NCBI GenBank assembly: GCA_013396635.1
Contig: WBMW01005527.1
Location: 1,041,540-1,105,539 of the forward strand
Source: Penelope pileata
Taxonomy: Eukaryota > Chordata > Aves > Galliformes > Cracidae
Reading direction: 5' to 3'
Length of the DNA: 64,000 nucleotides
Every line of letters begins with the position of its first letter. The stretch's first letter is position 1. Under the pieces are notes generated by a model. That model was not told the DNA's origin. It searched no databases and worked only from the letters and a program-made list of their open reading frames with translations. A program made the position numbers and the translations under genes. Shown piece by piece: positions 24,701 to 38,605 of the stretch.

Positions 24701-27700
24701 ATGGCACCAGTCTTATTCTGTACCTGGATGTATGACTACTGCTTGACTTGATCCCAGCCCTAGTCTCTCTACTGAATGCTTTCAAAATGAGAGGCAATGT
24801 GGCATCTAACTCCAGTTTTGGAAGCCCTCCCAGAATATAACCTGGTAGGGCAAAAGGATGAGCTATCTGATTTTCTGAGTATGGCAGGTTATGGTACTGG
24901 TGCTTGTCTACTACCTGTGTTATAGTATGGCACAGATTTCATGCCCACCTCATTTCCTAATATACATATGCTGTGTTGGGCATATACAAGTAGCTGCCCC
25001 ATCTGTAGTCTTATTTATTTGTTTTAGAGAATTCAACTGGCATTAATTTACAAAAATGAGGAAGGGTTGCCATCTACAATTATTAATTAGCATGCACATC
25101 TGCCAAGAAGGTGTTTCTGTAAGCCTGTCTGAAGTACTTTATTGTTGTTGTTTTTTTTCATTTGAGGGGGATCAATGCTAATTTTCAGTGTTTACCAGCA
25201 ATCATAGATGACTTGCAGTTAAAAAGCCATCAGCTCTGTCACATTTTTCAGTGAACAGAATCCCTTTCCAGATGGCCCTTCATTTGGATAATGGACAGCC
25301 TAAGGGGATAAAAATGTCACCTGTTGTAGCTAGTCAACAATATTAATAAAAACAGAAGAATAGACCATTCACGAAATGGGCAACAGACCAAAAATAATCT
25401 GTGAATTATATAGAGAATGTTTTTGGTAGCAATCTTGCTTTAAGAATTCACAGTCATTCTCAAATCTGGTCATTATTGCCTTTGCACTAGCTGTTACCTT
25501 GCTGTTTAACCATGAATGAGTCTAATTTTTCTTAATGTATTTCCTGACAAATGAAAAAATGTGAATGAGTTGTGATTATGCATACAAAAGAACCATGATT
25601 ACAAATAAGTAAATAATAGGTTTTTTGGCTTGTTGTCTCCTGTGGAAAATAATACTGGAAGGTGCTTCAAGTTTAACAGAACATTGAGCTGTAAGTAGAA
25701 GTGAAATCACTCAATCACTACTTACTACATGAAATATAGTTATTCTCCTGTGAGTCTGAACAATGTTGAAAGGTGATTTGAAATATTTTTGTGGACTGTC
25801 AAATAGTAGTTAAAAAGACAGGTTTTGTCAAATTAGGTTCCAAGTAGTTATGCCTATGTCATCCACTCTGGCAGATGGAATGGAGATTTCTGAGTACTGT
25901 CTAATTGTAGCACATTTTCCATAATGTATCGATTTTTTTCACAGTCTTTATTTATGCTTCTCATGAAAGCAAGACTTAGTTTATTCGTAATCCATCTCTT
26001 CTTTAGAACCTAAATGCACTCATTGGCATACAGGTGATATACGCACAGGAAAATAATTAAGTGACTGCCTTACAAAGGTCTCATCTTACCGGAAAAAATG
26101 AAGTAGCCATGGCCTTTTTATGTTTATATGCATGTGTAGTCTTGGAAATGTAGATGTTGATGCCGTATCTTCCCATCCAGGGACCCCGTTGGCTTGTTGG
26201 ATAAGAGTTCCGTGACTGCTGTTGTTTTTTCATCTGCTCAGGAACTCACTCAGGCTAGTCATAGTGTTTTGAACTAAGTTACTTTACCTGCTCACACACT
26301 ACCAACAGAAAGCCACGTTTTTCCATAATAGTAACACTGATTTCCAAGGGATAGCCTTCTGAAGAGAAAAGAAACATATTTCAGTGACCCATTCTTCATT
26401 TTTAACTCCCAGTCAAGAAATAGATCTTGAATGCATAAAGGGTACTGTAGAATCAATTTTCGCTTACAAGCATGGGATGTTTTTTAAATGAAAAATCTTG
26501 TGCTGTGCGAAGTATTTTTACTAATTACTAGTAATTTCAAGGGACTCGTGCTGGGTACTTGACTCCATCCCTTTTTGAAGTGCTAAATTTGACACCCTAA
26601 GTGTATAATTGCTTTCGAAATTTCATAACATAGCCTTCTGAAAATGTGTACAGGATAAACATGTAAGTGATGAAACCTATGGAGTGCTGTCCTAGAGTAA
26701 TGAAATGAACGTGTCAGTAATAGTACCTACAGCTGCCAACACTTCATTTGTAGTAAGTTACACACTTTTTTAAAAAGTTAAAGCATGTTAATTGAAAGTC
26801 TTCTTCGGAGGTGGACAAATGTTGAACATCTTGTGTAGAGATAACCCTCCAGACATCTGGAGAAGAAAGGACTTTTCCTTGATGTTTAATGACCCCTGGT
26901 TAATGTAGGCACTGTTTAAGGGCTTAAGTGAGATCAGTGATGAGTGTTTTGTAGGTAGGAGGTAGATTGAGTTAACTTAAGCTCTGAGTGGTAATTGAAA
27001 AAACGCGGTGGAAATCCTCAGAGCAGTGGAAATTGTTGGAAGCAATGTTCCCAGAAAAGAAAGAGAAACATAAACCTGTGAGTTCCTGATGGACTTAGAG
27101 CATATTTTGGGGTCATGCACAAGAATAGTTGTGTTGCAACTTCCTTTTTAACAGTATGTGTTGACTGAGCCTTATTAGTGAGCCTCGTTTTACTTTTCTG
27201 ACTGTTTTTCCATTTACTGTTTAAACTTAGTGTAGATTCGGCAGTTTATTTGCATGGTAGAGGTGAAACATTTTTCTTCTAATAGCAGACGAGTTTTAAA
27301 ATACAAATGTATCCCAGCTTTAAAATCTGATTTTACAAAATAAAAAACAACACAAAACTACTAAAACAAAGTACTGTTATCGCAAGAAGCTGACTAGTTG
27401 ATTCATTTCTTTGCTCCTTTTGTGCTGCTTATAGCCAAGGAAACAGAGGTGGCCACCTCCCATGGGAACTGGAGCTGGGAAGCCTAATTACTTCTCCAGA
27501 GCCCTTGTTGCCAGGACTTCTCTTTGTTCTTCATATGAACTTCTGTCCAACAAACATGCGTGTATGATCATTTCAGGATCCAAAGAGAAACATTTTTGAC
27601 ATATTTCATTAATTTTTGGCTTCACATTGAGTAGAATACCAATCTTGTGGTAATAACAAAAGATTGCTTCAGTAATTGTTCACTTATTTGTAGTAGGAAC

Positions 27701-28336
27701 ATTTACAAGGATTCTGCAGTTGTATCGAAGTGTGTATGTACGATGCTTATTTTGGTTTCAAAATGAGAGAATAACTAAATTTTATTTGTTCCATATGGAA
27801 GTAGCAAATAAAATATTCAACTTTAAAGTTACCATAGGAAAGTTAGTGGGAATATAAATACACAGTAATTCCAAGAAAATCACATAGAATACATATTTCC
27901 ATACAATTTCTTATACTAATTAAGTTAAGTATGGCTTGGGCAGAATTTTAGTCAGATACTTTCTTTCTTTCATTTTTTTTTTTTTTCATGACGGAATATG
28001 TCTTTCAAATGAACAAATACTTTGCCTTTTTTTTCTGAAGTATTTCATCACATGAAGGGTTCTGTATCAGAAACTATGTTCAATGCTTTTTTCCCCATTA
28101 TTCTGTGTATCTTCCTCATCTGTGTCTGATATATAAGAATGTGACAGATGAAATTTGGATCCTATTATTGGAGCGCCAAGCACCAGCCATCTTCTCCAGG
28201 AAGAATACAAATGCCATTTCATGCCATATGTATCCACAAAAGTAATGCTATTTCCAAAGAGGCTGTTCTCAGATTTACTCTTACTGTTCAATACTTAAGA
28301 ATAATTTAATGTTGGGTCAGCAGTGAGGGTCCATTA
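21781..28336. other. Long non-coding AT-rich stretch
   Basis: About 6.5 kb with no supported gene. Open frames are at most 84 codons, and from about 23.8 to 28.0 kb there is none of useful length. Apart from the pyrimidine tract at 23831-23938 no repeat was identified by eye. The absence of young repeats would suit an old, possibly conserved intergenic segment, but that cannot be judged without alignment. Confidence 0.55.
23831..23938. repeat. Polypyrimidine (TTTC)n tract
   Basis: An imperfect TTTC/TTCT microsatellite of about 108 bases with a CTCTCTCT core and a final run of T. It is almost free of purines on this strand. Confidence 0.9.
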
Positions 28337-28745
28337 GGTTGCTCTGAAAGTAATGCCTCTTACTTCCATGGAAAATACAACAGATACAAAGAGCACAATA
28401 ACACTGATAGAGCAAATTTTCAGCTACAAAACACTGCTTTTCAACACAGTTACATCATTAACTATGCATTGTTGCCAACAATGAACAAAGTCTGCATGCC
28501 ATGCTCATAAAATTCTGCACCAGCAGAGGTGACCCTGCAGTCACCACTGCCGAAATGCCCCACCCACTGCTCCACTGGGCTCACATCCACTCTTTGGTCT
28601 CCATCAACGTTCAGCAAGCACTGATGAATGTCAGTGGGTGCAATTTTTTCCACATGGGGGAATTCAGTTCCACACCTTTGCTTCATACTCATTTCCATGT
28701 CAGATGCCATTTTGTCAGACTGTCCCTCTGCTGCCATATTTAACT
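28337..28745 (-). mobile_element. Galluhop-like mariner, internally deleted, one end missing (copy 1)
   Basis: The left terminal inverted repeat (GGTTGCTCTGAAAGTAATGC, 28337-28356) follows a TA dinucleotide, the mariner target. On the minus strand the frame 28462-28755 reads MAAEGQSDKMASDMEM, then CGTEFPHVEKIAPTDIHQCL and the helix-turn-helix segment DQRVDVSPVEQWVGHFGSGD. It then joins almost directly to EFYEHGMQTL, which belongs to the transposase C-terminus. The whole catalytic DD34D core is therefore missing, so this is a non-autonomous, MITE-like derivative. The other end (5' UTR and right repeat seen in copy 2) cannot be found after about 28745, so the copy is truncated or broken there. 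Confidence 0.85.
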
Positions 28746-31700
28746 GCATTAACAATTCTGTTCCATTCCTCCAGCATTTCCCTGGAGTTTAGGTGTGCAT
28801 TTTCTGCACAGATGGTGCAGCAGCAACATCACACAGTGCTGTCAAAACCCTGATATACATGGTGCAACACCATGAGTGCAAGATAAATGAAAGCCTGAAC
28901 TTCACATTTCCCAGTGTTTTAGAGATTAATTCTACTCTTTATTGATCCACTGATGTCTTCAGGAAAACTTAAATAAAACCTCTTTATTAGAACATAGTTC
29001 TACATCTGTGCTGTACTCAATGGTGTCTTACTTTTCTTTAATCACTTTCCTTGAATTGACATCTCCTTGAATTTATGTAATATTTTTTATCCTAAGAAGT
29101 TCTTCAGCCATGGAGTCTGATTCCATCAGATATCATAGTCATGACTAGTGAGGTCAGACTGCCACAATTTATGTCTGCTATCACTGAGCCACAACTCACA
29201 TACTAGATTTTATGCAGCCTCAGGTAATCTTCAAATTAAATTCAGGATTTTTTTTTATTATTATTTTTAATTGCCCATATATTTGGAAGGTTCATATATA
29301 TATATACTTATTCTGTTGGCATATGTTATAGATAAATGTTAATCACTTGGTATAAAGTATACTGCACCACAGCACAGCAAAAGATTGCAATGGGCCAGGC
29401 TTTACACTTTTCTGAAGCATTGTTTAAGACCTGTTGGAGCTTTTCCTGCGGTATGAAATGGACTTGATCTTCCTCATCCATCTGCCCAGCCTTTGTCTGA
29501 ATTATTTTAGTACTGTCTGGTCAACAGTCATGTTTTATTTGTGTTATAGTAGTTTTAAAATGCATTTTTGCAGATTTATGATGTGGGACCGTTACATTAC
29601 AAATAATTCAAAGTTAAATGAGCAAAGAGAAGAAAAATAATTTACTTTCTCTGCTGTACCTGTAGGGAACAGAGTTGCAGAAAAATGGTTTTGTTACACA
29701 ATGAACCTATAGCTGGTCTAACAAGTGACTCTTCTTCTGCAGAGTACAGAATCTTAATTCAGTTCTCATTTGCTACTGCTGTTCTTGTGTATGCATATAC
29801 AAATATTGACGTTGTCATTTCACCCTGCTTACATGAAAAACTGATACCAAATGATTACTGAGGTAAGGCAGCCAGAGGTGAGGCTGGCAATAGGCCATCT
29901 CCAGGTCAGGGTGGCACCTCAGTACCTGATTGTAACAGGTTATCTGAGGTGATGTCAAGTCATGTAACACAAATTAAAAATAAAAGTTCTGCTAGTGCCA
30001 GATGCTGGAAATGATAAAATATTTATCATTCTCATGGGCTGGTGTTCAGCCAGCAGTCACAAAAATCTAAATTATACTTGGTGCATGTTATGGGTTCTGT
30101 GTTGTTTTGCTCAAAGGGAAAGTGGGATTTTGCAACATTTCAGTGCAGAGGTGATACTGCAGTATTTCCTACCTGATGTAGTATGCTGCCACAGCTATTT
30201 GTAATGTGTAGCATTCCCCAGTTGGTTAGTGGAGGGTCTTGTTCAACATGCCAGGACAGCATGGCAGCAGATAGAGTGACAAACTTAAAAATAAAGCAGA
30301 AGGTGGCGGATGAAATTTATATTGACTTGTAGCAGTGAGGAAGCAGTTCCAGCGGATGAGTGCTGTTCTGACTTTTCTTGGGCAATCACTTTGTTAATCT
30401 AAGGACTTTGTTCAGGAGAAGCCATGAGAAGCTGAGTAGGTACAAAATAGGTTATTTCATGCTACCTGTTTTCTTTCTTTATTCTGTATTGAAGAACTTA
30501 AGATGTGCCTTGTCATCTATCAGGTAGGACCACAACCTAAGGCTCAAAAACCAAAATGCTAGAACAGTAATTTTTAGTCAGTAGGGGACTAAATACTCTC
30601 TGGCTTAACTAGTTTAATTCTAGTTTAGCTAACTTAACTATAATACATTATAATACAATAAATACCTTAATAATAAATGAGGGCTAAACATGCAACATTG
30701 TACAACTGGTTTTGTTGCAGTTTTAATCACTTGATCAAATGCCACTTACATTTCATACAAAGGAGTGATTTTTATCTCAGAAGAGTTGCCCGTTGCATTT
30801 GCCAGCATTTTCATGAGGCTGACAGGTGATGGGATGACTTACTTCTGTGACACTGTTATCACCGTTCTTCTCAGACCTTCCTTCTCCAGTGCAGGGAAGA
30901 CTCAGCTGTTCCTGTAGCAACTAGAAGATATCTTTATACACTGAGCTAATCCACAAGCAAACTCTGACCTAAAGTACCCTTAAATAGCTACAAAGCAAAC
31001 AGATGAGGTTCCTTAGAGAGGTACCAGGTGGGCAGCTGCAGGTCATAATTGCTGCATTTATCCTAAGATAAGCCCCCCTACCCTTCATTCAAAGCAAGGA
31101 AATAAAATAGCTGTTGAAAGATCAACATAAACATGGAATCCTCAAAATCACGAGCTCAGAATGGCAGTAAGCTGGTCTGCATTTCATCTCATAGATGTTT
31201 TGCTGCACATCATATCGCTAACAGTTTGAAAGAGTACATCTTGAAAATCCAGCGTATATAAGGAAGTGATGCTGCATACAGGCACGAGAGAAAATAAAAT
31301 GACAATTTTTGCATGAGCTCACAATTATGTACAATACTTATTTTTATCCAAAGATGTTTTCATATCTGATCTCTTTTTCTGCTTTATTCAAATTGGCTTT
31401 AGCAGAACAAAATGATTATGAAGCCCATTAATCTTCATTTTTCACACTGAGATTCATTTTACAGAAGTGGAAGCTACAGAAGTGGAACCATCCACCTCTC
31501 TGTCTGCCACTAGGATATCAAAATGTAATGCAGATTGAAAATTAAACTCAAGAACTAAGATAGCAGTTCTAATAACCTGGTAATTTCTAAATAAATAGAT
31601 CTAGATTGATGGAAGTTTTCCCAATAACATAAGGTAGTGTAACACTTGTCTACAAAGGCCTTGTATTGACTAGGATTTTTCCAAAGCTTTAGGCGTTATT

Positions 31701-34700
31701 CCTCCCATCTCTTTAAATGTATGTGAAGTAGAACTTTCTTTACTGTCTTATATCTTACTCAGCCACTTGCAGCAGCTTGTAAACTGTAACAGATTTGGAT
31801 ACCAGTATATCTGAATTTCTGGCAAGCCAATACAGATTTGTCTCCGTACATTGAATAAACATACTCCTTTCTTAACTTCGTATATAAATTCCATGAGTTC
31901 CTTATTCCCATCCAGTAATATAATATAAAATGCTGTAATATTTTAAGAAGAATTCTTGTCTTCTGTTTTGCTCTGTTAGTATCAATTATTATCTAAGAAA
32001 ATAACAAAGGAATGTTAGTTCCACTTATATTTTTACAGAAGAAGAAAATAATCATTTTCCACTATGGAAAAGTTTGTGTTTTGCGTTGATTGTAGAATAA
32101 CAGGTTTCCGTTCAGAAAATCACTAGTTCAGAGATAACATATATGTGTATATATGTGTACTTTCCTGTAACTGTACCAGTATTTTTTTTTGCATCTTTGA
32201 ACTTGCCCTGCTTGCTTTTATCTAAATTCAGATCAAGTTATCAAAAAACATAATTTTATCTAATATTGGTGGAAAATTAGTCCAAGGCATATTTAAGACT
32301 TGACGTTTTCACAATTAAGTTCACAACCTTGTTTTAAAAATTTCAGGGTATTAGAAAAAACCCTTTTTTGGAAGCATTAATTTTATAATAAACTTCAGGG
32401 TATAGACTATGAACTTTTAACACACTTGTTATCTGTTAGGTATTACTGGGTATATTCAATAGGAACTTTGTATCTTTTGTTTTGATTAAGAAAGCATTAA
32501 CATACTTAACTCATGTGAGTGCCTATGAGACCTTTGAATATGTCAGAAGCTTTTCAAATTGACTCTGCTGCTGGATGATAGCAAAGGTGGATTGGAATCA
32601 TGTTCGAGTGCTTCTGTTCCTTACTTTCAGAGGGATCCCAGAGGAAGGGCTGGGTAATTGCTCATTCACTCTGAGAGCTCCCTCTTCATTATAGAATAAA
32701 TAAATGAAAAGTATAAGAGGAAATTGCACCATTTGCTAAGCAGACCAGACATTACTTCATAATTGTTCAGCAGTGAAGAGGGTGAACCAAATCCTGTGCC
32801 TAAACCATGCAAGTGCAAGTGAAGAAATTAAGGAAGCTTCTGTATCTGTGCTGTAGACAACTGTTTCGTCTGCCTTCTATGTAAGGATCGTCCCTTTTGT
32901 AGAGCCATATTATTGATCAATATTAGACTGGAATAAAGAAAAAAAGCTGGAAGAGAAGGCACAAAATACATATCTGCTACATTTCTCTTTTTGTAAATAG
33001 TACATATCAGAGGTTTTTGCATGTCAGTTTTAATGTGGAAGAGATGTAAGGAACATATACAATGGCAGCTGAGATGGACGTATTGCCTAAATCTAATGGT
33101 AATTTTATTCCAACATTAATTTCTATGTTTCTAGATTTACTTGGCTTAGTAACCAGTAGTGTATTAAAGTACACTGTCCAGCAGTGTACGACAGAGTAGC
33201 AAGCACTAGTATCTTGCTGACATGATACCAGGGTGTTTTGGCTGTTTAAATCTGAAAGGGCAAGTGTCAGGAAAGAGCCTGCCCATGTAATGAAGACACC
33301 AGGCAGCAGCAGAGGAGAATGCTGAGGTAGAACTAATGTACTGTTGGCTGTCTAGGAAAGGGAAAAACACAGGATAGTAGGATACTACTGCTGGTCTTTT
33401 TCATGCTGTGTCGGGTGCCTTGTTGTGAAGTAGATGTGGCAGGGTGGCTCAGGGATAAAGCCAATCAGGACAAGTTTAAGAAGAGAGAGCAGCATCTAAT
33501 TTGATGCTTTTCTAATAAAAAAGACGTGGAAGAGAACAGCAACTGTCTGCAGAGCTGTCTGATGGAGAAACAGGCATACGACTTCTACAGGTGCACAGGA
33601 GTGGAGAAAAAATGTCGTGTTCACAGTATTGCCTGACAGCAGAAACAAGGGTATTGGACCGGAGATTTTGTAGTGAACAAGGCTGGATGGGATCATTTTG
33701 AAAGCCAGCTAGATAAACCCACTCAGGGCTACAGCCAGCTTCACGATCCGTGATGCAAATAGACACCTTGCTTCACTATTCATTTGGATTAGAACAGAGG
33801 AGCTGAATTAAGTTTGAAGTCTGTTCTATTTCAGGCCCCTTGCTGTTATTTTAAAATTTTATTTCTCTGCTTTCTTCTTATAACACTTACTATTACCGGA
33901 TTTCAAATTCGAAAATGTAGGCAAATAATTGTGTGCTTTTACTCAATGTTAGATTGGACAGCATGTTAATCCATCACATTTCACTGACACAAGCTGTTTC
34001 CTAAACTTGGGCAGGCAGGGCTGGGCTTCTGTGCTGATCAAGGAATCTAATGTCATCTGGAGGTTAAAGCCTAAACAAATCCATAATATTTAGCTGAGAA
34101 ACAAGAATTCTTCTTTATCTGCACAGTATTCATTGAATAATAAGTTGGTATCAGGATGACGTTGGCTAAAAGAGACGTTTAAGATAACTCATTGAAGATT
34201 TGGAAGAAACAATAACATGGCATTCAGTTAAAATATCAGTGCTTTTCAGTCTCCTCTCCAATATCCTTCTGCGTTTTTTAATTCTTCTAATGGGAACGCA
34301 GACAAGACCAATGCAACCAATAATATGTGATAGTGTGTGGCCAAAATGTTTGGGGTTACAACAAACTGCTTTAGAACAAACTTGAAACAAAAGTGAAACT
34401 TCCTGTTTGATTCAGGTTTCAACATTCTCTCTGATGTCTCAGATATCTCTGATTGCAGAATATAAATTGAAATAAAAACAAAAGTAGAACAGTCAGATGG
34501 CGTAGAGAGAGGGCAGAATTACGAATAGCTGCAAAGTTTTGGGATGCTGCTGTTTTCTAAATTAAGCTCACCAGAACTGGTGGAATGGAAAGTATGGGAA
34601 TTCCTTAACTGATTCAGTACAGGCAACCACTGTAACATAGTGCACTGATATTTTGTTTTCAAGTATTGCTGTGTAGGAGAAATCTTCTGACATACTGAGT

Positions 34701-34857
34701 AGACCAGAGGAAGGTTTCTGTTCATGCTCACACATTGCAGGAAGTCATCTTGAATATCTCATTTAGTATCATGTTTGATGCAGAATGTCCTCAAACGGTA
34801 ATCATAGGAAGCAGAATATAATCTTTACAAAAAGTTTTTTTAAAAAAAATATACGTA
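28746..34857. other. Long non-coding AT-rich stretch
   Basis: No gene recognised. Noted in it: a 15-bp direct duplication at 31461-31490 (ACAGAAGTGGAA twice), TA/CATA runs at 29296-29308 and 32138-32160, and an AT-rich block at 30610-30680. The sequence right after mariner copy 1 (28746-28900) does not match the other two copies. Minus frames of 66-84 codons at 33496-33766 have no recognisable domain. Confidence 0.5.
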
Positions 34858-35387
34858 GGTTGCTCTGAAAGTAATGCTCCCTATTTATTACCGTGGAAAT
34901 GACAAAAAGCACAATAACACTATTTGATAGAGCAAATTCTCAGCTACAAAACAGTGGTTTTCAACAAAGGCACCACCATTAGTGATGCCTTCTTGTCAGC
35001 AATGAACAAGAGCCTGCATGCCATGCTTGTAAAAATCAGCACCAGTGGAGGTGCCCCACTGTCACTGTCTCCACTGCTGAAACACACCACCACTCCTCAC
35101 TGTGCTCACAGCCACTGTTTGGTCATTAGAAATGTTTAGCAAGTGTTGATGAATGTCAATGGGGGCAATTGTGGAATTCAGTTCCACCCCTTTGCTCCAT
35201 ACGCACTCCCATGTCAGACGCCATTGTGTCAGAGTGCCCCTCTGCTGCCATCTGTCACACGGCAACAACATGTAATGGAATATTGGTGGGAAGTTTCAAC
35301 CTCTGCAACCATCCCACCAACATCTGCCTCTGACATTGAGGGCCAACATAATAAAACAGGAGGCATTACTTTTGGAGCAGCCTTTGT
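34858..35387 (-). mobile_element. Galluhop-like mariner MITE, both ends present (copy 2)
   Basis: About 530 bp bounded by imperfect inverted repeats: left GGTTGCTCTGAAAGTAATGC from 34858, and right AGGCATTACTTTTGGAGCAG at 35361-35380 followed by CCTTTG. TA dinucleotides flank both ends (34856-34857 and about 35387-35390). The minus-strand frame 35062-35271 retains APIDIHQHLLN and DQTVAVSTVR from the N-terminal helix-turn-helix domain, then shifts frame. In another minus frame the inner left part reads FYKHGMQALVHC and FVAENLLYQ, the transposase C-terminus. The catalytic core is deleted, at the same place as in copy 1. Such elements depend on a transposase supplied elsewhere and are now immobile fossils. 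Confidence 0.9.
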
Positions 35388-37545
35388 ATATCCAATGTGT
35401 TATTTCTTTTTACTTCTGTGATAACTGAGCTGTATTTATTTGTAATATACATGAAGAACCAGAAGGCTGCAGGGCTTTTTTTGTGGCCATCACAGGAAGG
35501 ATAAAATGAGAAAAGTTATCTCACAAGTTGACTTGTTGGTGATCTTGTTTGGTGAAGACTAGGAAAATAGGTTATGGCCATGATCACTAGCTTTTTAGTG
35601 ATGTATGATACCGTATACCTCCAAAAACTAGTTTTAAGTAGATATAGATGTTTGTAGTTACATCCATGGAGTTCTTTTCCAGCTGCACAGGGTAAGGATG
35701 TGGATATGGAATGGGAAGCCCAAGCTAAATATAGAAGCTTGGAGCAAGACACATTGTAGTAGAACAAATGATGTTTTTGAAGTGTCAGAAATTATGAAGG
35801 TATGCCCTGAATGACAGGCATCTGAAGCCATGACAAAGGCTGCCAGAATCTAAGGTCCCAAGTTACCATCAAAAAATTTTAGATAGACTGACCTATGTAT
35901 TAACCTGCTTATTTGTCTGTCTGAAGTGTCCAATCACAAATACCGGAGCGTGTTGCATTAATCGAAAGAAAACAAAGGTTTGCAAATGAGTTAGCAGTAG
36001 CCAAGTATGACTCAGAAGGAATCCACATTGCTTTAAGCTTCAATAAACTACTGTGGTTTGGAGGAGAAAGTTCTGCCTAGAACCAGAGAAGCATTTTGAG
36101 ATAGGAAAAAAATCACCCAAACTAGTTCAAATTCCTTGTATTTGGAAATATGAGGCCCTCTGAACTCTTATAATTTAGTGTTTTCTGAGTAATAACTTCT
36201 GCTTTAAGCACTCAGAGATCTACATATCATCTTGATTTGTGTGAAGGAAATGTAATCTCTGACACAGGTGAGTATTTTTTTTTAAGTAATCTGTATTATC
36301 TGATTTCCAGTGAGAATCTGAGTAAGTACCACTGTTAAGCCTAATGAAAAATAGTAGCATAAACTCCTCTATATGTGGCCAATAGGAATACTTGATTAAA
36401 AATTTTCTGAAATTTTATACAAAATCGAATTTTACGAGTGTTATAAGAAACAGTAAGGAATATTTCTGCTTTGGCTTTGCTTGTAATGTTTATATTTAAT
36501 TTATATTTGGAAGTATACTATATTGCATGAAAATATACTGCTCTGTGGGGAATATGCTCTTGGCAGAAATATGATGCTTTGATTCACCACAAAACACTTA
36601 AAAAAAGACTATAACAAACTAGTTCACAGACATAAGTAACAGTTTTAGTATCTTTATGTGTCCATGTGTTAAGTTTCTTAGAATATATTACAGCAGTCTT
36701 AATTTATTTCATCCTGAAGTATGCAAACTGTTATTACCTGTATTATATCCAGTCATGTAACAATCCTAAAGCATTATTAGTGCCCAATGATGTGGAGTCG
36801 AATGCTTATAAAAATGGCTTGTTAAATATAGTACAAAGCAAACAACATCCTAAGAGTTGTTTCTGCTGAAGTACAGGACATTAAAATGCTGCTAGATGAT
36901 ATCCCAGCTTGGGTTTAAAGAATTAATGAAGAACAAATGTTCTAACTGACATGTAAGCATGAAATTCTCTCTGTGGGTTGACCTTCATTCTTCTGCAGTT
37001 AGTTAATGAGGATTTTCTTTGTTATCTTTCTTGCCTAAGAACCTCAGGGCCTTGTATCATTATTGAATGAACACAATGTCACCTCGGCAGGCAAAAATGT
37101 TTTGTCTTTTGTCAGGAAAAGAAGTTTCCTCATGTCAGCTGGTGAAAGCACAACACAGAAACAAGCAATTGAGACCAGACACTTCAATTGAGCTGAGTTA
37201 GCCCAGTGGAGATGTTTAACCTGCTGCAGTTGTTTTGATCAGAATATTTAGGCTTCATTACTGTATGACTATTGCATCTTCATCTGAAGTTTGCAACCAT
37301 TGTTAAAAATTAAACAAAAGCATTATATCGGGAGAACTGCTCACAATTTTCCCCTTTTAACAATTAATTACCATTTGTCACTGAACAGTATGTATTTTTT
37401 TTGAAATGAACACTTAAAGAACAGCTGCTTTTCATCTGATGCAAAACAACAAGTACATTGTAACTACCAGTGGATATTGTAAGGTGGGGATCACATCTGT
37501 TCAGAGTACTAGAGCTGTAACTTTGAACTTTTTTGTGTGCTGTAT
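35388..37545. other. Non-coding AT-rich stretch, nothing recognised
   Basis: Small open frames only (up to 83 codons at 35516-35767, minus strand, unrecognised). No repeat was identified. Confidence 0.55.
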
Positions 37546-37694
37546 TAATTCCCTTCCCTAGAAGTGTTCAAGGCCAGGCCTGACAGGGCTTTGAGCATCC
37601 TGGTGTAGTGGGAGGTGTCCTTGCCTTGGTAGGTGGATTGGAACAAGATGATCTCTAAGGTCCCTTCCAACTTAAACCATTCTATGATTCTATA
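37546..37694 (+). mobile_element. CR1 LINE 3' fragment (+)
   Basis: About 150 bp of CR1 3' end. It starts CCCTTCCCTAGAAGTGTTCA, the SLEVFK segment of the RT C-terminus, passes CAAGGCCAGGCCTGACAGGG (37569-37588) and TCTCTAAGGTCCCTTCCAAC (37652-37671), and ends with the tail CCATTCTATGATTCTAT at about 37678-37694. It is well preserved and strongly 5'-truncated. The 62-codon minus frame across it is a shadow. Confidence 0.92.
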
Positions 37695-38454
37695 TTTCGC
37701 AGAGTTGTATAAGGTGTGGAATGACAATTGCAAGTTTCACAGAACATGAGCCTATTATTTGAGGCTTCCACAAAATATTTATATGGGTACTCTATTGGTC
37801 AGTTCATGGATATTCATAAATGAAAAAAAGAAGAGTGAATCTTCTGTTGACTTCATAAACAATATGTGTCTGTACTTAAAAATGGGACTTGGAAGGGGAG
37901 AGGTCATTAGTTGAAAACAATATGAGAAAATGTTATTCATGAATTGTTCATCCAGGTTTGTTACGTACCAGACAGCTGCTATGGGACCCAATCACGGACA
38001 CAGAAGAGATCTCTGAAGGGACTACTGCTGAAGGAAATACTGTGCATACACATAGCATGACTTTACTGTGAAGGGCAATACCATGTTATGATCTATGTCA
38101 TAAGGTAAAGAGCAACGGCAAATGAAATCTGAAATGATCTAATGTTTTCAGAGGTTATGTTATGTTGCATTTTGCCTTATAGCCACTTCCCCTTTTTTTG
38201 AGATAAGAGAACTTGTACCAGCATTAGAAAAACACATTACCATGAATCTCGTTATTAATATGCAATGGAAGGGAAGGGCATTTGTGCAGGTTTCATTATC
38301 CCAATATTCAGCGTATCCTCAGTATCATAAAATGCATTCTTGAGCTGACAGGCACATATGTTTTGTTAAAGTCATTAAAATAATGTTGTATTAAATACTT
38401 CTCTAGCGTAAGTCAAGTACAACTGTGTTACCTTCTGGTTATTAGGATACATAT
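37695..38454. other. Non-coding stretch, nothing recognised
   Basis: AT-rich sequence. A 70-codon minus frame (37779-37991) is unrecognised. Confidence 0.5.
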
Positions 38455-38605
38455 GTCTAATATACATTCATTTTGGAGTCCCTTTAGGGACAGTCTTGAT
38501 ATTAATACAGCAGAGAACAGCTGAACGAGCATATGGTTTATTAAGACATGCTTTTATCAATTAGATGTGGATACTATTTAAAAGGGTCACTGGTCTATAA
38601 CTGAG
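38455..38605 (+). repeat. Unnamed dispersed repeat, copy A
   Basis: Shares with 42262-42412 a core around GGGACAGTCTTG-TATTAATAC, and after about 25 bases GCATATGGTTTA-TAA. Over about 58 bases (38486-38543) roughly four in five positions agree by eye, with small gaps, and weaker similarity continues downstream through a GGTCTATAAC/AGTCTATAGC match. The family is not recognised. Its strand is set arbitrarily to match copy B. Confidence 0.65.

Noticed and set aside
33381..33780. Possible ERV or processed gene fragment (mixed composition, CpGs, minus frames of 66-84 codons)
   Set aside because: No LTR ends, protein motif or poly(A) tract could be identified.
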